In this document: one piece after another, positions 18,377 to 26,570 of the stretch
Layout: every line of letters begins with the position of its first letter
Numbering within the stretch: the first letter of the stretch is position 1
From: Neoaquamicrobium sediminum
GTDB lineage: Bacteria > Pseudomonadota > Alphaproteobacteria > Rhizobiales > Rhizobiaceae
NCBI RefSeq assembly: GCF_013240295.1
Contig: NZ_JABETK010000005.1
Coordinates: forward strand, 1-64,000
Length of the DNA: 64,000 nucleotides
Reading direction: 5' to 3'
Notes under the pieces: generated by a model
Database searches by the model: none
What the model saw: only the letters and a program-made list of their open reading frames with translations
What the model was told of the DNA's origin: nothing
Translations under genes and position numbers: made by a program

Positions 18377-18550
18377 TCAACGAGCTGTTGACTAAGTCTA
18401 GGGAAATTGCCGCTCCCAATGTCGTGGAGCATGCCTATATTCTGAATGCTGTTGCCGAGAAGCTGAAGCGTCAGTCGAGGGATGATTTCACAGGGCGGCA
18501 TTTCGAGGCATGGCTCGTCGTTCAGGCATTCAAGCGGACAAATACTGCGT
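18352..18550 (+). mobile_element. Remnant of an IS end with transposase N-terminal fragment
   Basis: A perfect dyad TAGTCAAC-N5-GTTGACTA lies at 18374-18394. It is followed by a frame reading NVVEHAYILNAVAEKLKRQ and DDFTGRHFEAWLVVQAF, which resembles the N-terminus of IS6-like DDE transposases of Rhizobiales. It stops abruptly near 18530 where the HxlR gene's 3' end begins. I read it as a truncated IS left at the junction of two gene blocks. Family assignment is uncertain. Confidence 0.4.
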
Positions 18551-18552
18551 CG

Positions 18553-18915
18553 TCACTCTGTCCCGCTCCGGACCTCGGCAAAGATACCCTCATCCTCCCA
18601 GCGGCGCGCAATGGCGCCGAGCGTATCGAGCATACCGCGCAGTTCCGCGCCGCGCTCGGTCAGCCCGTAGGTGACGGCGGGCGGGATGGTCATGGCCTGC
18701 TCGCGCCAGACGACGCCGGCATGTTCCAGCATCCGCAGCCGTTCGGTCAGGATGCGAGTGGAAATTCCGGGCACCAAGCGCTTGATTGCGCCGAAACGCT
18801 GCGGCCCCTGCTCGGACAGAACCCAAAGGATGTATATCGTCCAGGGGCCAGTAATGACCCGCAGCAATGCTTCCATTGGGCAGGATGGGGGCAGGACGGT
18901 CTTCATTGCGGACAT
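18553..18915 (-). CDS. HxlR-family winged-helix regulator
   Basis: A 120-residue MarR-like DNA-binding protein of the HxlR group, which often senses aldehydes, quinones or thiol stress. The hallmarks are CPMEALLRVITGPWTIYILWVL with an early cysteine, FGAIKRLVPGISTRILTERLRMLEHAGVV as the recognition helix and wing, and YGLTERGAELRGMLDTLGAIARRWE. It is divergent from the DoxX-like gene, and the 124-bp gap holds repeated ACTTTA dyads. The single N-terminal Cys (residue 12) could be redox-active, as in QorR-like members, consistent with the quinone reductase gene in the neighbouring operon. Confidence 0.9.
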   Translation of the reverse strand: MSAMKTVLPPSCPMEALLRVITGPWTIYILWVLSEQGPQRFGAIKRLVPGISTRILTERLRMLEHAGVVWREQAMTIPPAVTYGLTERGAELRGMLDTLGAIARRWEDEGIFAEVRSGTE

Positions 18916-18939
18916 TCCTCGCAGCGACGGAAAGTTGGT

Positions 18940-18970
18940 TACTTTAAAGTGCCTACTTTAGCTTTTAAAG
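18940..18970. promoter_or_regulatory. Candidate HxlR operator pair
   Basis: The perfect palindrome ACTTTAAAGT (18941-18950) is followed by CTTTA-N5-TAAAG (18956-18970), so two related dyads lie 15 bp apart in the divergent promoter region. The AT-rich patch stands out in GC-rich surroundings. It is the natural binding site for the HxlR regulator encoded next to it. Confidence 0.55.
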
Positions 18971-19039
18971 CATGTTGTTTAAGCATACCTACAGCGGAGA
19001 GGATCGCTTCACAAGTTGAAGCCAACAGGGAGAACGGCC

Positions 19040-19447
19040 ATGAGTGACAGGGCGGCACGGTATGTCTACTGGATCGCGACAGGGCTTGTGGCGCTGGTCT
19101 ATCTGGGGGCTGCGACCTTTTACCTTTCGTCCTACGAAACGGTCGCCGGCATGTACCGCGATGTGCTGGGATACCCCATCTATGTCATCTGGCCGCTGGC
19201 GATCCTGAAGATCATCGGGGCGGTGATCATCCTGTGGCGTCCTTCGGCAATGCTGGCCGACTGGGTCTATGCGGCGATGTTCTGGCATCTGGTTCTGGCC
19301 TTCGGGGCGCATGTCGGCGCGGGCGATCCGGGCTGGACGCCTGCCGTGGTGGCCTGGGTGCTTCTGATCGTATCGTGGCTGACCGCGAACCGCGTGCGCG
19401 CGGTCAAGTCGGCCTATGCACCGGCGGTCCCGACGACGGCACATTGA
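19040..19447 (+). CDS. DoxX-like four-helix membrane protein
   Basis: A 135-residue integral membrane protein with four predicted segments: YWIATGLVALVYLGAATFY, VIWPLAILKIIGAVIILW, ADWVYAAMFWHLVLAFGAH and WTPAVVAWVLLIVSWLTAN. The pattern fits DoxX-like family proteins, which are linked to thiol and quinone redox processes. ATG at 19040 has an AGGGAGAA ribosome binding site, and an upstream ATG at 19016 has none. It is the first gene of a four-gene plus-strand set (DoxX-like, dioxygenase, luciferase-domain protein, quinone reductase). Confidence 0.8.
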   Translation: MSDRAARYVYWIATGLVALVYLGAATFYLSSYETVAGMYRDVLGYPIYVIWPLAILKIIGAVIILWRPSAMLADWVYAAMFWHLVLAFGAHVGAGDPGWTPAVVAWVLLIVSWLTANRVRAVKSAYAPAVPTTAH

Positions 19448-19511
19448 TCGGAATGGGATGCGCGCAGCATCGCCACCGCCCGCCGCCCCCGGACCTGGAA
19501 AGGACGATGAC

Positions 19512-20327
19512 ATGACGGACAGGCAACCTGCGGTATTTCTTCCTCACGGCGGCGGCCCATGCTTTTTCATGGACTGGAACCCGCCAGACACCTGGGACCG
19601 GCAGCGCCGGTTTCTCGAGGGGTTCCCCGAGAGCCTGCCGGCGAAACCGACTGCGCTCGTTGTGATCTCGGGTCACTGGGAGGAACGGGTCTTTACCGTG
19701 CAGACCAACCCGGCGCCGCCCTTGCTTTTCGATTACAACGGCTTTCCGCCGCACACCTATCAGCTGACCTGGCCCGCGCCGGGCGATCCCGCGCTGGCCG
19801 CCCGCCTGCGCGACCTCCTGGAAGGCGCAGGGTTCGAGACGGGCGAAGACCCCGCGCGGGGTTACGACCACGGGGTGTTTGTGCCGCTGAAGGTGGCGTT
19901 CCCGGATGCAAATATTCCCACCGTTCAGCTTTCCCTGCGCGCCGACCTCGACTCGCAGGCGCATCTGGCGGCGGGCCGGGCGCTGGCGCCTTTGCGCGAC
20001 GAGGGGGTTCTGATTATCGGGTCGGGCAACACCTATCACAACATGGGCGTGATGATGCGGGCGATGCGCGGTGGCGCGCGCGGACCCGTCGCCGGGACCG
20101 AATTCGACCAGTGGCTGACCGACGCCGTCACGCAGGACGATCCCGCCCGTCGCGACGCGATGCTGACGGCCTGGGCCAAGGCCCCCGGCGCGCGCGAGGC
20201 CAACCCGCGCGAGGAACATCTCGTCCCGCTGCATGTCGTGGCCGGGGCAGCAGGGGCCGATCGCGGCACCAAGACACTGGAAGATCATGTGATGGGCGCG
20301 GTGGAAAGCGCCTTTCGCTTCGGGTGA
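19512..20327 (+). CDS. Class III extradiol ring-cleavage dioxygenase, DODA/YgiD type
   Basis: A 271-residue Fe/Zn-dependent LigB-family enzyme of the 4,5-DOPA dioxygenase subgroup. Metal ligands are visible in VFLPHGGGPCFF (His), VVISGHWEE (His), the RGYDHGVFVPLK motif and LIIGSGNTYHNMG. The C-terminal HLVPLHVVAGAAG is also typical. It would cleave a catechol and belongs to a different subgroup from the MhpB-like enzyme at 10402. ATG at 19512 follows AAGGACGATGAC. The next gene starts 4 bp after its stop. The substrate is unknown. Confidence 0.9.
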   Translation: MTDRQPAVFLPHGGGPCFFMDWNPPDTWDRQRRFLEGFPESLPAKPTALVVISGHWEERVFTVQTNPAPPLLFDYNGFPPHTYQLTWPAPGDPALAARLRDLLEGAGFETGEDPARGYDHGVFVPLKVAFPDANIPTVQLSLRADLDSQAHLAAGRALAPLRDEGVLIIGSGNTYHNMGVMMRAMRGGARGPVAGTEFDQWLTDAVTQDDPARRDAMLTAWAKAPGAREANPREEHLVPLHVVAGAAGADRGTKTLEDHVMGAVESAFRFG

Positions 20328-20331
20328 CACG

Positions 20332-20829
20332 ATGAGTTTCGAATTGCCGATGCGCCCGGGCACGCGCCCGACGACGACTGATTGTGCCCCGCATGAACAG
20401 GTGTCGCAGAACTCGCCACCCGAGATCCATGCGGAGTTCAAGCGCCGCGCCTTCGAGCTGCCCTTCGTCGAGCGCCGTCCATCCGGCATTTCGGTGCCGG
20501 GCGCCGAGGCGCTGGTGCTGCCGCACACATACGCCTGCGGCCCGCGCGAGGCCTTCATGATCGGGCGCGAATTTGCCCATGTTCACCCTGGATACGATGG
20601 CTCGTCGCATCTGATGCTGCCCGTGCCGGCGGTCGAAGAACTGATCGCCAAGGGCTGGGGCGAGCCGCATCCGATGGCGCGGCTGGGCTATATCCCCGCT
20701 ACGGCGGTCATGGCCTTCGCTCCGCGTGACGAGGCCGAGATCGACGTGATGCTGCGCCTGTTGACCACAAGCTGGGACTTCGCCCGCGGCAAGCTGGCGA
20801 ACCCGGCACCCGTCCATATCCACGGCTGA
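20332..20829 (+). CDS. Luciferase-domain protein (DUF5519/PF17648-like), function unknown
   Basis: A 165-residue protein. The segment REFAHVHPGYDGSSHLMLP, followed by AKGWGEPHPMARLG, is the conserved core of the small luciferase-domain family found in bacteria and fungi. The biochemical role of bacterial members is not established. It starts 4 bp after the dioxygenase stop and is followed 43 bp later by the quinone reductase gene, so it is co-transcribed. Conserved histidines (HVH, HP) could bind metal or substrate. I place the family by memory of these motifs, not by a search. Confidence 0.65.
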   Translation: MSFELPMRPGTRPTTTDCAPHEQVSQNSPPEIHAEFKRRAFELPFVERRPSGISVPGAEALVLPHTYACGPREAFMIGREFAHVHPGYDGSSHLMLPVPAVEELIAKGWGEPHPMARLGYIPATAVMAFAPRDEAEIDVMLRLLTTSWDFARGKLANPAPVHIHG

Positions 20830-20872
20830 GGGCAAAAGGCCCTTCGCCAGAAATCACCCCAGGAGACCAACA

Positions 20873-21772
20873 ATGTCCAATATCCAGAACGGCCCCTTCA
20901 TCGTCACCGGCGCCTCCGGCCAGCTTGGCCGGCAGGTGGTCGAACTGCTGCTACAGGCAGGCGCCAGTCCGATCGTTGCCGTATCGCGCAATCCCGACAA
21001 GCTGGCCGATCTGCAGGCGAAGGGCGTCGAGACGCGCCAAGGCGATTTCAACGATCCCGCATCGCTAGACGGCGCCTTCGTGGGCGGCAAGCGCCTTCTC
21101 ATCATCTCGACCGACGACCTTGAGCCGGGCAAGAGGCTCGCGGCCCATTCCAACGCCGTCGCGGCCGCCAAGGCGGCGGGTGTCGATCATATCGTCTATA
21201 CTTCGTTCGCGAGCCCTGTCCCGGACAGTCCGATTGGTTTCGCCCCCGACCACGAAGGGACCGAAAAGCTGATCGCGGCCAGTGGGGCAAATTACACGAT
21301 CCTGCGTAACAACATGTACACCGACTTTCTGCTGATGGGCGGCTCGAAGAGCGTCGCCATTGGCAAACACTTCGCCGCCGCGGCAGAGGGGAAGGCCGGA
21401 TATGCGACGCGGGCCGATTGCGCCCGTGCCGCAGCCGCGGCGCTGATGACGGCCATGGGCAGGCAGACCCTCGATATCACCGGGCCGCAGGCGGTCAGCC
21501 AGGCCGAGGTCGCGGCGATCCTGTCCGAGATTTCGGGCAAGGATATCCCCTACATCGCCCTGCCCGCCGAGAATCTGGTGCAGGCGATGGTCGGCAACGG
21601 GTTGCCGGAATTCATGGCGCGGGTCTTCGTCTCATTCGACGAGGCGATTGCGCAGGGTTTCCTAGACGTGGCCGGCGACGACCTGAAAACCCTGACCGGA
21701 CAGCCTGGCCAGACGGTGCGCGACTTCCTGATGGCGAACCGCGCGGCGCTGTTGACGCCGCCGCAGCACTGA
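20873..21772 (+). CDS. NmrA-like NAD(P)H:quinone oxidoreductase (QorB type)
   Basis: A 299-residue atypical short-chain dehydrogenase. The N-terminal FIVTGASGQLGRQVVELLL is the NAD(P)-binding Rossmann motif. VDHIVYTSFASPVPDSPIG and ANYTILRNNMYTDFLL match QorB/NmrA-family quinone reductases, and ALPAENLVQAMVGNGLPEF is C-terminal. ATG at 20873 has CAGGAG nearby. It ends the redox cassette governed by the HxlR regulator, a pairing known from QorR-quinone reductase systems. It would detoxify quinones formed from catechols. Confidence 0.88.
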   Translation: MSNIQNGPFIVTGASGQLGRQVVELLLQAGASPIVAVSRNPDKLADLQAKGVETRQGDFNDPASLDGAFVGGKRLLIISTDDLEPGKRLAAHSNAVAAAKAAGVDHIVYTSFASPVPDSPIGFAPDHEGTEKLIAASGANYTILRNNMYTDFLLMGGSKSVAIGKHFAAAAEGKAGYATRADCARAAAAALMTAMGRQTLDITGPQAVSQAEVAAILSEISGKDIPYIALPAENLVQAMVGNGLPEFMARVFVSFDEAIAQGFLDVAGDDLKTLTGQPGQTVRDFLMANRAALLTPPQH

Positions 21773-21887
21773 GGACGGAACCATGCGGAGGTGACCTGAG
21801 ACCCCAATCTCCTCCGGCTTGAGGGAGAGTGACCGGTTGAAACTGGACGCGCTTTTGCGGCCTTGGTCCGGGCGATGCAATTGCGCC

Positions 21888-22694
21888 GGCGATGTCACGT
21901 TACCGGCGTCTGAACGCGATGGGATTTGTGGCGCGGTTGTCAGCTGCCGATGGTCACGGCCTTCCATTCCGCCATGGCCTGCAGGCGATGATTGCGGATG
22001 CCGAGAGCAGAACGTTGTGAGCAGGACGGGACGAAAAGGTTGCGGACGGCGGAGAAGATCGAGACGAAGCGTTGCAACGCTCCCGGTGATCGGAAACCCT
22101 GCATCGCCCGTTCCCGTTCTCGCAGCGGCACATGCGAATTTTCCGCCCGGTTGTTGAAGCCCTTGTGCGAACGGTGCTCGACGCCCGGCATGACCTGACG
22201 CTTGGCCGCTCCGTAGGAGCGCAACTTGTCGGTGATCATGCGCTTCGGCGTGACGCCCTGCTTCTTCAAGAGACGCGTTAACAACCGCCTGGCGGCCTTG
22301 GCGTTGCGACGGCGCTGGACAATTTCGTCGAGCACATAGCCATCCTGGTCGACGGCCCGCCACAGCCAATGCTTCTCGCCGGCAATCGTAATGGCCACTT
22401 CGTCGAGGTGCCCATATGTCGTCGTAGCCTGGTTGCTTGCGGCGCAAGCCACTGACGTATTCGGGCCCGAACTTCTTGCCCCACCGGCGGATCGTCTCGT
22501 AGGAGACCGTGATCCCTCGCGCCAGCAGCATCTCTTCGACATGCCGCAGGCTCAGCGGAAACCGATAGTACAGCCAGACCGCGTGGGCGGTGATCTGGGG
22601 CGGGAAGCGATGGCGTTTGTAGCTGATGGGAGAGATGCTCATGCCCTCCACCCTATCCCGCAAATGCCTGACCGCAAGTTAACGTGACATCGCC
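21888..22694 (-). mobile_element. IS6-family insertion sequence
   Basis: An 807-bp element bounded by 15-bp terminal inverted repeats: GGCGATGTCACGTTA (21888-21902) and its exact reverse complement (22680-22694). It holds a single transposase gene in minus orientation. The flanking 8-bp sequences differ (ATTGCGCC and CGCGGTGC), so there is no target duplication. That is expected when the element lies at a cointegrate or deletion junction, and here it joins the redox cassette to the HyuAB operon. Confidence 0.88.
21940..22642 (-). CDS. IS6-family transposase, one frame break
   Basis: A DDE transposase of about 234 residues. The N-terminal part reads FPPQITAHAVWLYYRFPLSLRHVEEMLLARGI then TVSYETIRRWGKKFG. 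The catalytic part in the shifted frame reads HLDEVAITIAGEKHWLWRAVDQDGYVLD (first Asp region), ITDKLRSYGAAKR (second Asp) and HKGFNNRAENSHVPLRERER (Glu). The frame changes near 22410 between GYDDIW and HLDEVA. ATG at 22642. As written the protein would be non-functional unless the break is a base-calling error. Confidence 0.88.
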
Positions 22695-22872
22695 CGCGGT
22701 GCATATTCCGCCTGTACTTCTCGAGAGGTTTTGCCGCTTTTCGATGGCCCGTCTCTCACGCTTAACGCGCGCGATGCGTCGCTTCTCCATCTGTAGATTG
22801 CCCACGCGAGCGTTGAAAAAACCGCCGCGACGATCTTTGATCTCGAGCCACGATGTCGAATCCATCGATTGC

Positions 22873-24425
22873 TCAAGAAGAAGAACTCGACCGCTCCGCG
22901 AGACCATGTACGGCGCGCAATTCAGTCTTGAGCACTTTGCCGTAGGCGTTCTTCGGCAGGTCCTCGAGCCAGACATAGTCCTTCGGTCGCTTGAAGCGGG
23001 CAATCTGGGTCAGGCAGTGGTCGTCGAGCGTCTTTGCGTCGGCGGTGGCGCCCGGCTCCAGCACGACGCAGGCGACGACGACCTCGCCCCATTCAGGATC
23101 GGGCCGGCCGATCACAGAGACCTGCGCCACGGCCGGATGCGTCAGCAGCGCCTCCTCGACCTCGCGAGGATAGATGTTCGTGCCGCCGGAGATGATCACG
23201 TCCTTGGAGCGGTCGTGCAGGGTGAGGAACCCGGCCTCGTCCATCGCGCCCATGTCGCCCGTATGCAGCCAGCCGTTGCGAATCGCAGCGGCGGTCGCGG
23301 CCGGGTCGTTCCAGTAGCCCTTCATCACCGACGGGCCGAACACAGCGATCTCGCCGATCTCGCCGGCCGGAAGCCGCTTCTCGTCAGGTCCAATTACGGC
23401 TACCTCGCAGCCTGCCTGGGAGACGCCGACAGACGCAAGGCGGCGCGAATAGAGCGCGTCGTCCCATCCGGCTTCCATTGCCTCGACATGGGCGGCGCGG
23501 GTCAGAGCGGTGATGGTCATCGGCGTCTCGCCCTGGCCGTAGATCTGGGCGAAGCGGGGGCCGAACTGGTCCATCGCGTCGCGGATGTCGGCGAGATACA
23601 TCGGCCCGCCGCCATAGACGATCGTGCGGATGCCCTCCCCCGGCCCCCGCGTGACTTGGCGGCAGCGACGAGGCGGCGGACCATGGTGGGGGCGGCGAAG
23701 AAGCAGAGCCGGCCGAGCTGTTCGGCGAGATCGAGGATCTCGTCGCTGTCGAAGCCGCCGGAAGCCGGCACGACGTGGCGCGCACCGCAGATTAGGTAGA
23801 TGAACTGATAGAGGCCGGCCCCGTGCGACATGGGTGCGGCGTAGACCTTGGCATCGCCGGCCTCGGCCGCATCGACGTCGGCAAGATAGCTCATGATCAT
23901 CGCCTGGATGTTGGCTGGCGTCAGCATCACGCCCTTTGGCCGACCAGTCGTGCCGGATGTGTAGAACAGCCAGACGAGGTCGTTCTGGCCGGTCGGATGG
24001 AGCGGCGTAGCCGGAGTGTCGGTGACAAGTGCCGAGAAGTCCGGTCCGTCCATGTCGACGATGCGCGTTTCGGGCGCCAGTGCCGCGAGGTCGCCGGCAT
24101 GGTCGCCGTCGGTGAAGCACAGCGCCGCCCCGGAATGGCCGAGGATGTAGGCAGCTTCCTTCTCGTGCAGCTTGGCGTTGACCGGCACCGCCACCGCGCC
24201 GATCCGCCAGACGGCCTGCATGGCGACGAGATAGTCGATGCGGTTGGCGAGGAAGAGCGCGACGCGGTCGCCCGGCGCTATGCCTGTCGCCGCGAGACCG
24301 GCGGCCAGCGCCCCGGCGCGGGCATTGAAGCCGGCATAGTCGAGGACCGCTTCCGCGCCGCGGAACAGCGCCGGCCGGTCGGGCCAGAGCAGGGCGGCGC
24401 GTTCAAGCCAGCGTGCCGGGTTCAT
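22873..24425 (-). CDS. AMP-forming acyl-CoA synthetase, one frame break
   Basis: Activates a carboxylic acid to its CoA thioester with ATP. Of about 518 residues, landmarks are the P-loop-like WLFYTSGTTGRPKGVML, YGGGPMYLADIR with IYGQGETPM (the A5-type motif), GWLHTGDMGAMDEAGFLTLHDRSKD (hinge and motif A8) and the C-terminal lysine region KNAYGKVLKTEL. A break at 23644-23648 lies in a C5 run, and one more base joins KSRGG to PGEGIRTIVYGG. ATG at 24425 follows AGGAAG. It is the last gene of the HyuAB operon, next to the IS6 element. It belongs to the medium/long-chain ligase type, but the substrate is unknown and could be a product of the upstream aldolase or BKACE. Confidence 0.88.
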
Positions 24426-24485
24426 ATCTTCCTCCCTGCCTCGTGCCCGGCGCAAGCCGGCCTCGCGCCGACCGTCATGACCCGC

Positions 24486-25372
24486 TCAGGTACTCGCAGG
24501 CAAGCCGAGGATGGCTCGCGCCTCGGCCGGCGTCGCGGGGCGGCCGCCGGCGGAGCGGATGGTCTCCACGCCGGACGAGAGCAGCGCGGCATTGGTGGTC
24601 GGCTTGCCGGCCGCGTCGAAGAGCGCGTCTTCCAGTCCGGCGCGGACATGGCCGCCGCCGGCGACCGCCGCGCGCATGACCCAGAGATTGTCCTCGCCGG
24701 CCGCGAAAGCCGCCCAGACCGTGCCGACGGGAATGCGTTCGCGCATCGCGGCGAGTGCTGCCGGCGTCGCGGGCGCGCCGCCATAGCCGGTGCCGAGGCA
24801 GATCTGCATGAAGGGCGTCGGGCCGAACGCACCCTCCGCCGCGAGCTTTTTGCGACCTCCAGATGGCCGAAGTCGAAGCATTCGACCTCGGCGCGGATGC
24901 CTTTCTCGCGGTATAGCCGCGCCATCTCGCGCAGGTCGCCCATGCGCGCCACGTGGATCGCCTGACCGAGCGCGAAGGTGCCGCAGTCGATGGTGCCGAT
25001 CTCGGGCGTGAGCGCGAGCACATGGTCCGCCCTGCCCGCCGCCGGGCGCAGCGTGGTGCCTTCGGCCGGCGCGAAGCCCGCCGCATCGTCGAGCACCAGC
25101 AGTCCGTCCATCGAGGCGCTGAGGTTGAGCAAGATGTCGGTGCCGGCGGCGCGGATCAGGCCGACGGTCTCGCGCCAGAGGCCGATGTCGTTGGAGGGCA
25201 GGCCCGTTGCCGGATCGCGGACATGGATGTGGGCGACCGCCGCGCCCAGCTCCGCCGCCTCGGCGACCGCCGCAGCGATGGCTTCAGGGCTCACCGGCAG
25301 GTTCGGGTTGAGCTCGGCCGCATCGGGCCGTCCACCGTTGACGCAGACGGTCAGGATGACCGGGCGCGTCAT
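24486..25372 (-). CDS. Beta-keto acid cleavage enzyme (BKACE, DUF849), one frame break
   Basis: BKACE enzymes condense a beta-keto acid with acetyl-CoA to give acetoacetate and a new acyl-CoA, as in lysine fermentation or carnitine breakdown. Zinc ligands are visible in AVAHIHVRDPATGLPS (HxH), and LNLSASMDG and EVECFDFGHLEVA follow. The frame breaks at an A5 run (24847-24851 as T on the plus strand). One more base gives AKKLAAEGAFGPTPFMQICLG, then VRAGLEDALFDAAGKPTTN, the conserved family C-terminus. Repaired length is about 296 residues. ATG overlaps the HpcH/HpaI aldolase stop. The substrate-specifying residues cannot be judged by eye. Confidence 0.88.
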
Positions 25373-26151
25373 GCCGCCTTGCCCCGCACAGCGGTGACGG
25401 CTGCGTCGGCAGCCTGCTGCATGAACAGCGCATCCTGCAGCAGCGCGATGAAGGAATAGCCGCGCCCGATACAGTCGGTGGCGTAGCCCGAGCCGATCGC
25501 GAAGACGCCCGCGAACTTGCCCGCCGCGCGGGCGCGGGCAGCGACATAGTCGAGCGCCGGCGACACGTCCGGGCTGTCGAGCGTTGCGCCGCTCGACAGC
25601 GAGACCGACAGGTCGGACGGCCCGACGAAGACACCGTCGATACCGGGCACGGCGAGGATCGCGTCGAGGTTGTCCAGCGCCTGCCTTGTCTCGATCATGG
25701 CGATTGCAAGGTTCAGCTTATTGGCCTTGGCGAGGTAGCCAGGGCCGTTCAGGCCAGATAGCGGGATCGCGCGGCGCGGTCCCCAGCTGCGGAAGCCGAC
25801 CGGCGGGAACTTGGTGTAGGACACCAGACGTTCCGCGTCCGCGACCGTATTGACCATCGGGCAGACGACGCCGATCGCGCCGAAATCGAGCACCCGCGAA
25901 GCGAGCCCGCCGCAATCGACCGGCAGCCGCACGAAAGCCGGCTTGCCCTCCAGCGCGGCGGCGGCAACGCTTGCGACGACGGCGGCCTCGTCGAACATGC
26001 CGTGCTGCATGTCGAGAATGAAGGAATCAAGCTTCGTCTTCGCCAGCGCCTCGATCGCGTTGGGATCAGGCAACTGGCAGAAGGTCGACAGGTGCAGCGC
26101 GCCCCGGCGGATGGCCGGAGCGAGGGCGGCATGGACCGCGGGAAAGCCCAT
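25369..26151 (-). CDS. HpcH/HpaI-family class II aldolase
   Basis: A 260-residue metal-dependent aldolase that cleaves 2-keto-3-deoxy or 4-hydroxy-2-oxo acids to pyruvate and an aldehyde. Characteristic segments are DSFILDMQHGMFD (the D-x-E/Q-H-G catalytic motif, here with Gln), AFVRLPVDCGGLASRVLDFGAIGVVCPMV, AIAMIETRQALDN with the metal-binding Glu, and VFVGPSDLSVSLSSG. Start is ATG at 26151, one base from the cupin stop. The operon context with BKACE and an acyl-CoA ligase implies carbon-chain breakdown of the compound released by the HyuAB enzyme. Confidence 0.9.
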   Translation of the reverse strand: MGFPAVHAALAPAIRRGALHLSTFCQLPDPNAIEALAKTKLDSFILDMQHGMFDEAAVVASVAAAALEGKPAFVRLPVDCGGLASRVLDFGAIGVVCPMVNTVADAERLVSYTKFPPVGFRSWGPRRAIPLSGLNGPGYLAKANKLNLAIAMIETRQALDNLDAILAVPGIDGVFVGPSDLSVSLSSGATLDSPDVSPALDYVAARARAAGKFAGVFAIGSGYATDCIGRGYSFIALLQDALFMQQAADAAVTAVRGKAA

Positions 26152-26152
26152 C

Positions 26153-26545
26153 TCAGCTCTCCACGGGCGGGAAGTCGGCGGCCTGGTGGTCGACGATCTC
26201 GAGATAATCCTTCCGAATCGGGCAGAAGATGTCGAGATTCATCACGACCTCGTCCGAGATCGGCATGCCGCCGTGCATCACGTCGGGCGGCACGCGCAGC
26301 ACTTCCCCCGCGCCGACCTCGAAGGTCTCGTCCCCGACGGTCCAGCGCATGCGGCCGGTCAGGATCACCGCGATCTGCTCGAAGGGATGCTTGTGCATGC
26401 CGAGCGTCATGCCCTTTTCCAGCCAGTTCATGACCAGCAGCACGTCCTCGCCGCGAAAGCCGGCCCGGCTGATATGCTCGCGCACCGGGAAGCGCGGCAG
26501 GTCTTCCCATTTGACCGGCATACGGAAGGGTTGCAGTTCACTCAT
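26153..26545 (-). CDS. Single-domain cupin protein
   Basis: A 130-residue cupin. Motif 1 reads GMTLGMHKHPFEQIAVILTG, giving two His and a Gln in the usual metal-binding spacing, and motif 2 reads GEVLRVPPDVMHGGMPISDE with the third His. Such small cupins act as isomerases, lyases or dioxygenases, or as sensors, so the role cannot be fixed. It lies 25 bp after hyuB and one base before the aldolase gene, within the operon. Confidence 0.85.
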   Translation of the reverse strand: MSELQPFRMPVKWEDLPRFPVREHISRAGFRGEDVLLVMNWLEKGMTLGMHKHPFEQIAVILTGRMRWTVGDETFEVGAGEVLRVPPDVMHGGMPISDEVVMNLDIFCPIRKDYLEIVDHQAADFPPVES

Positions 26546-26570
26546 CTCGTCCTCCCTGTCTTGAAATCCG

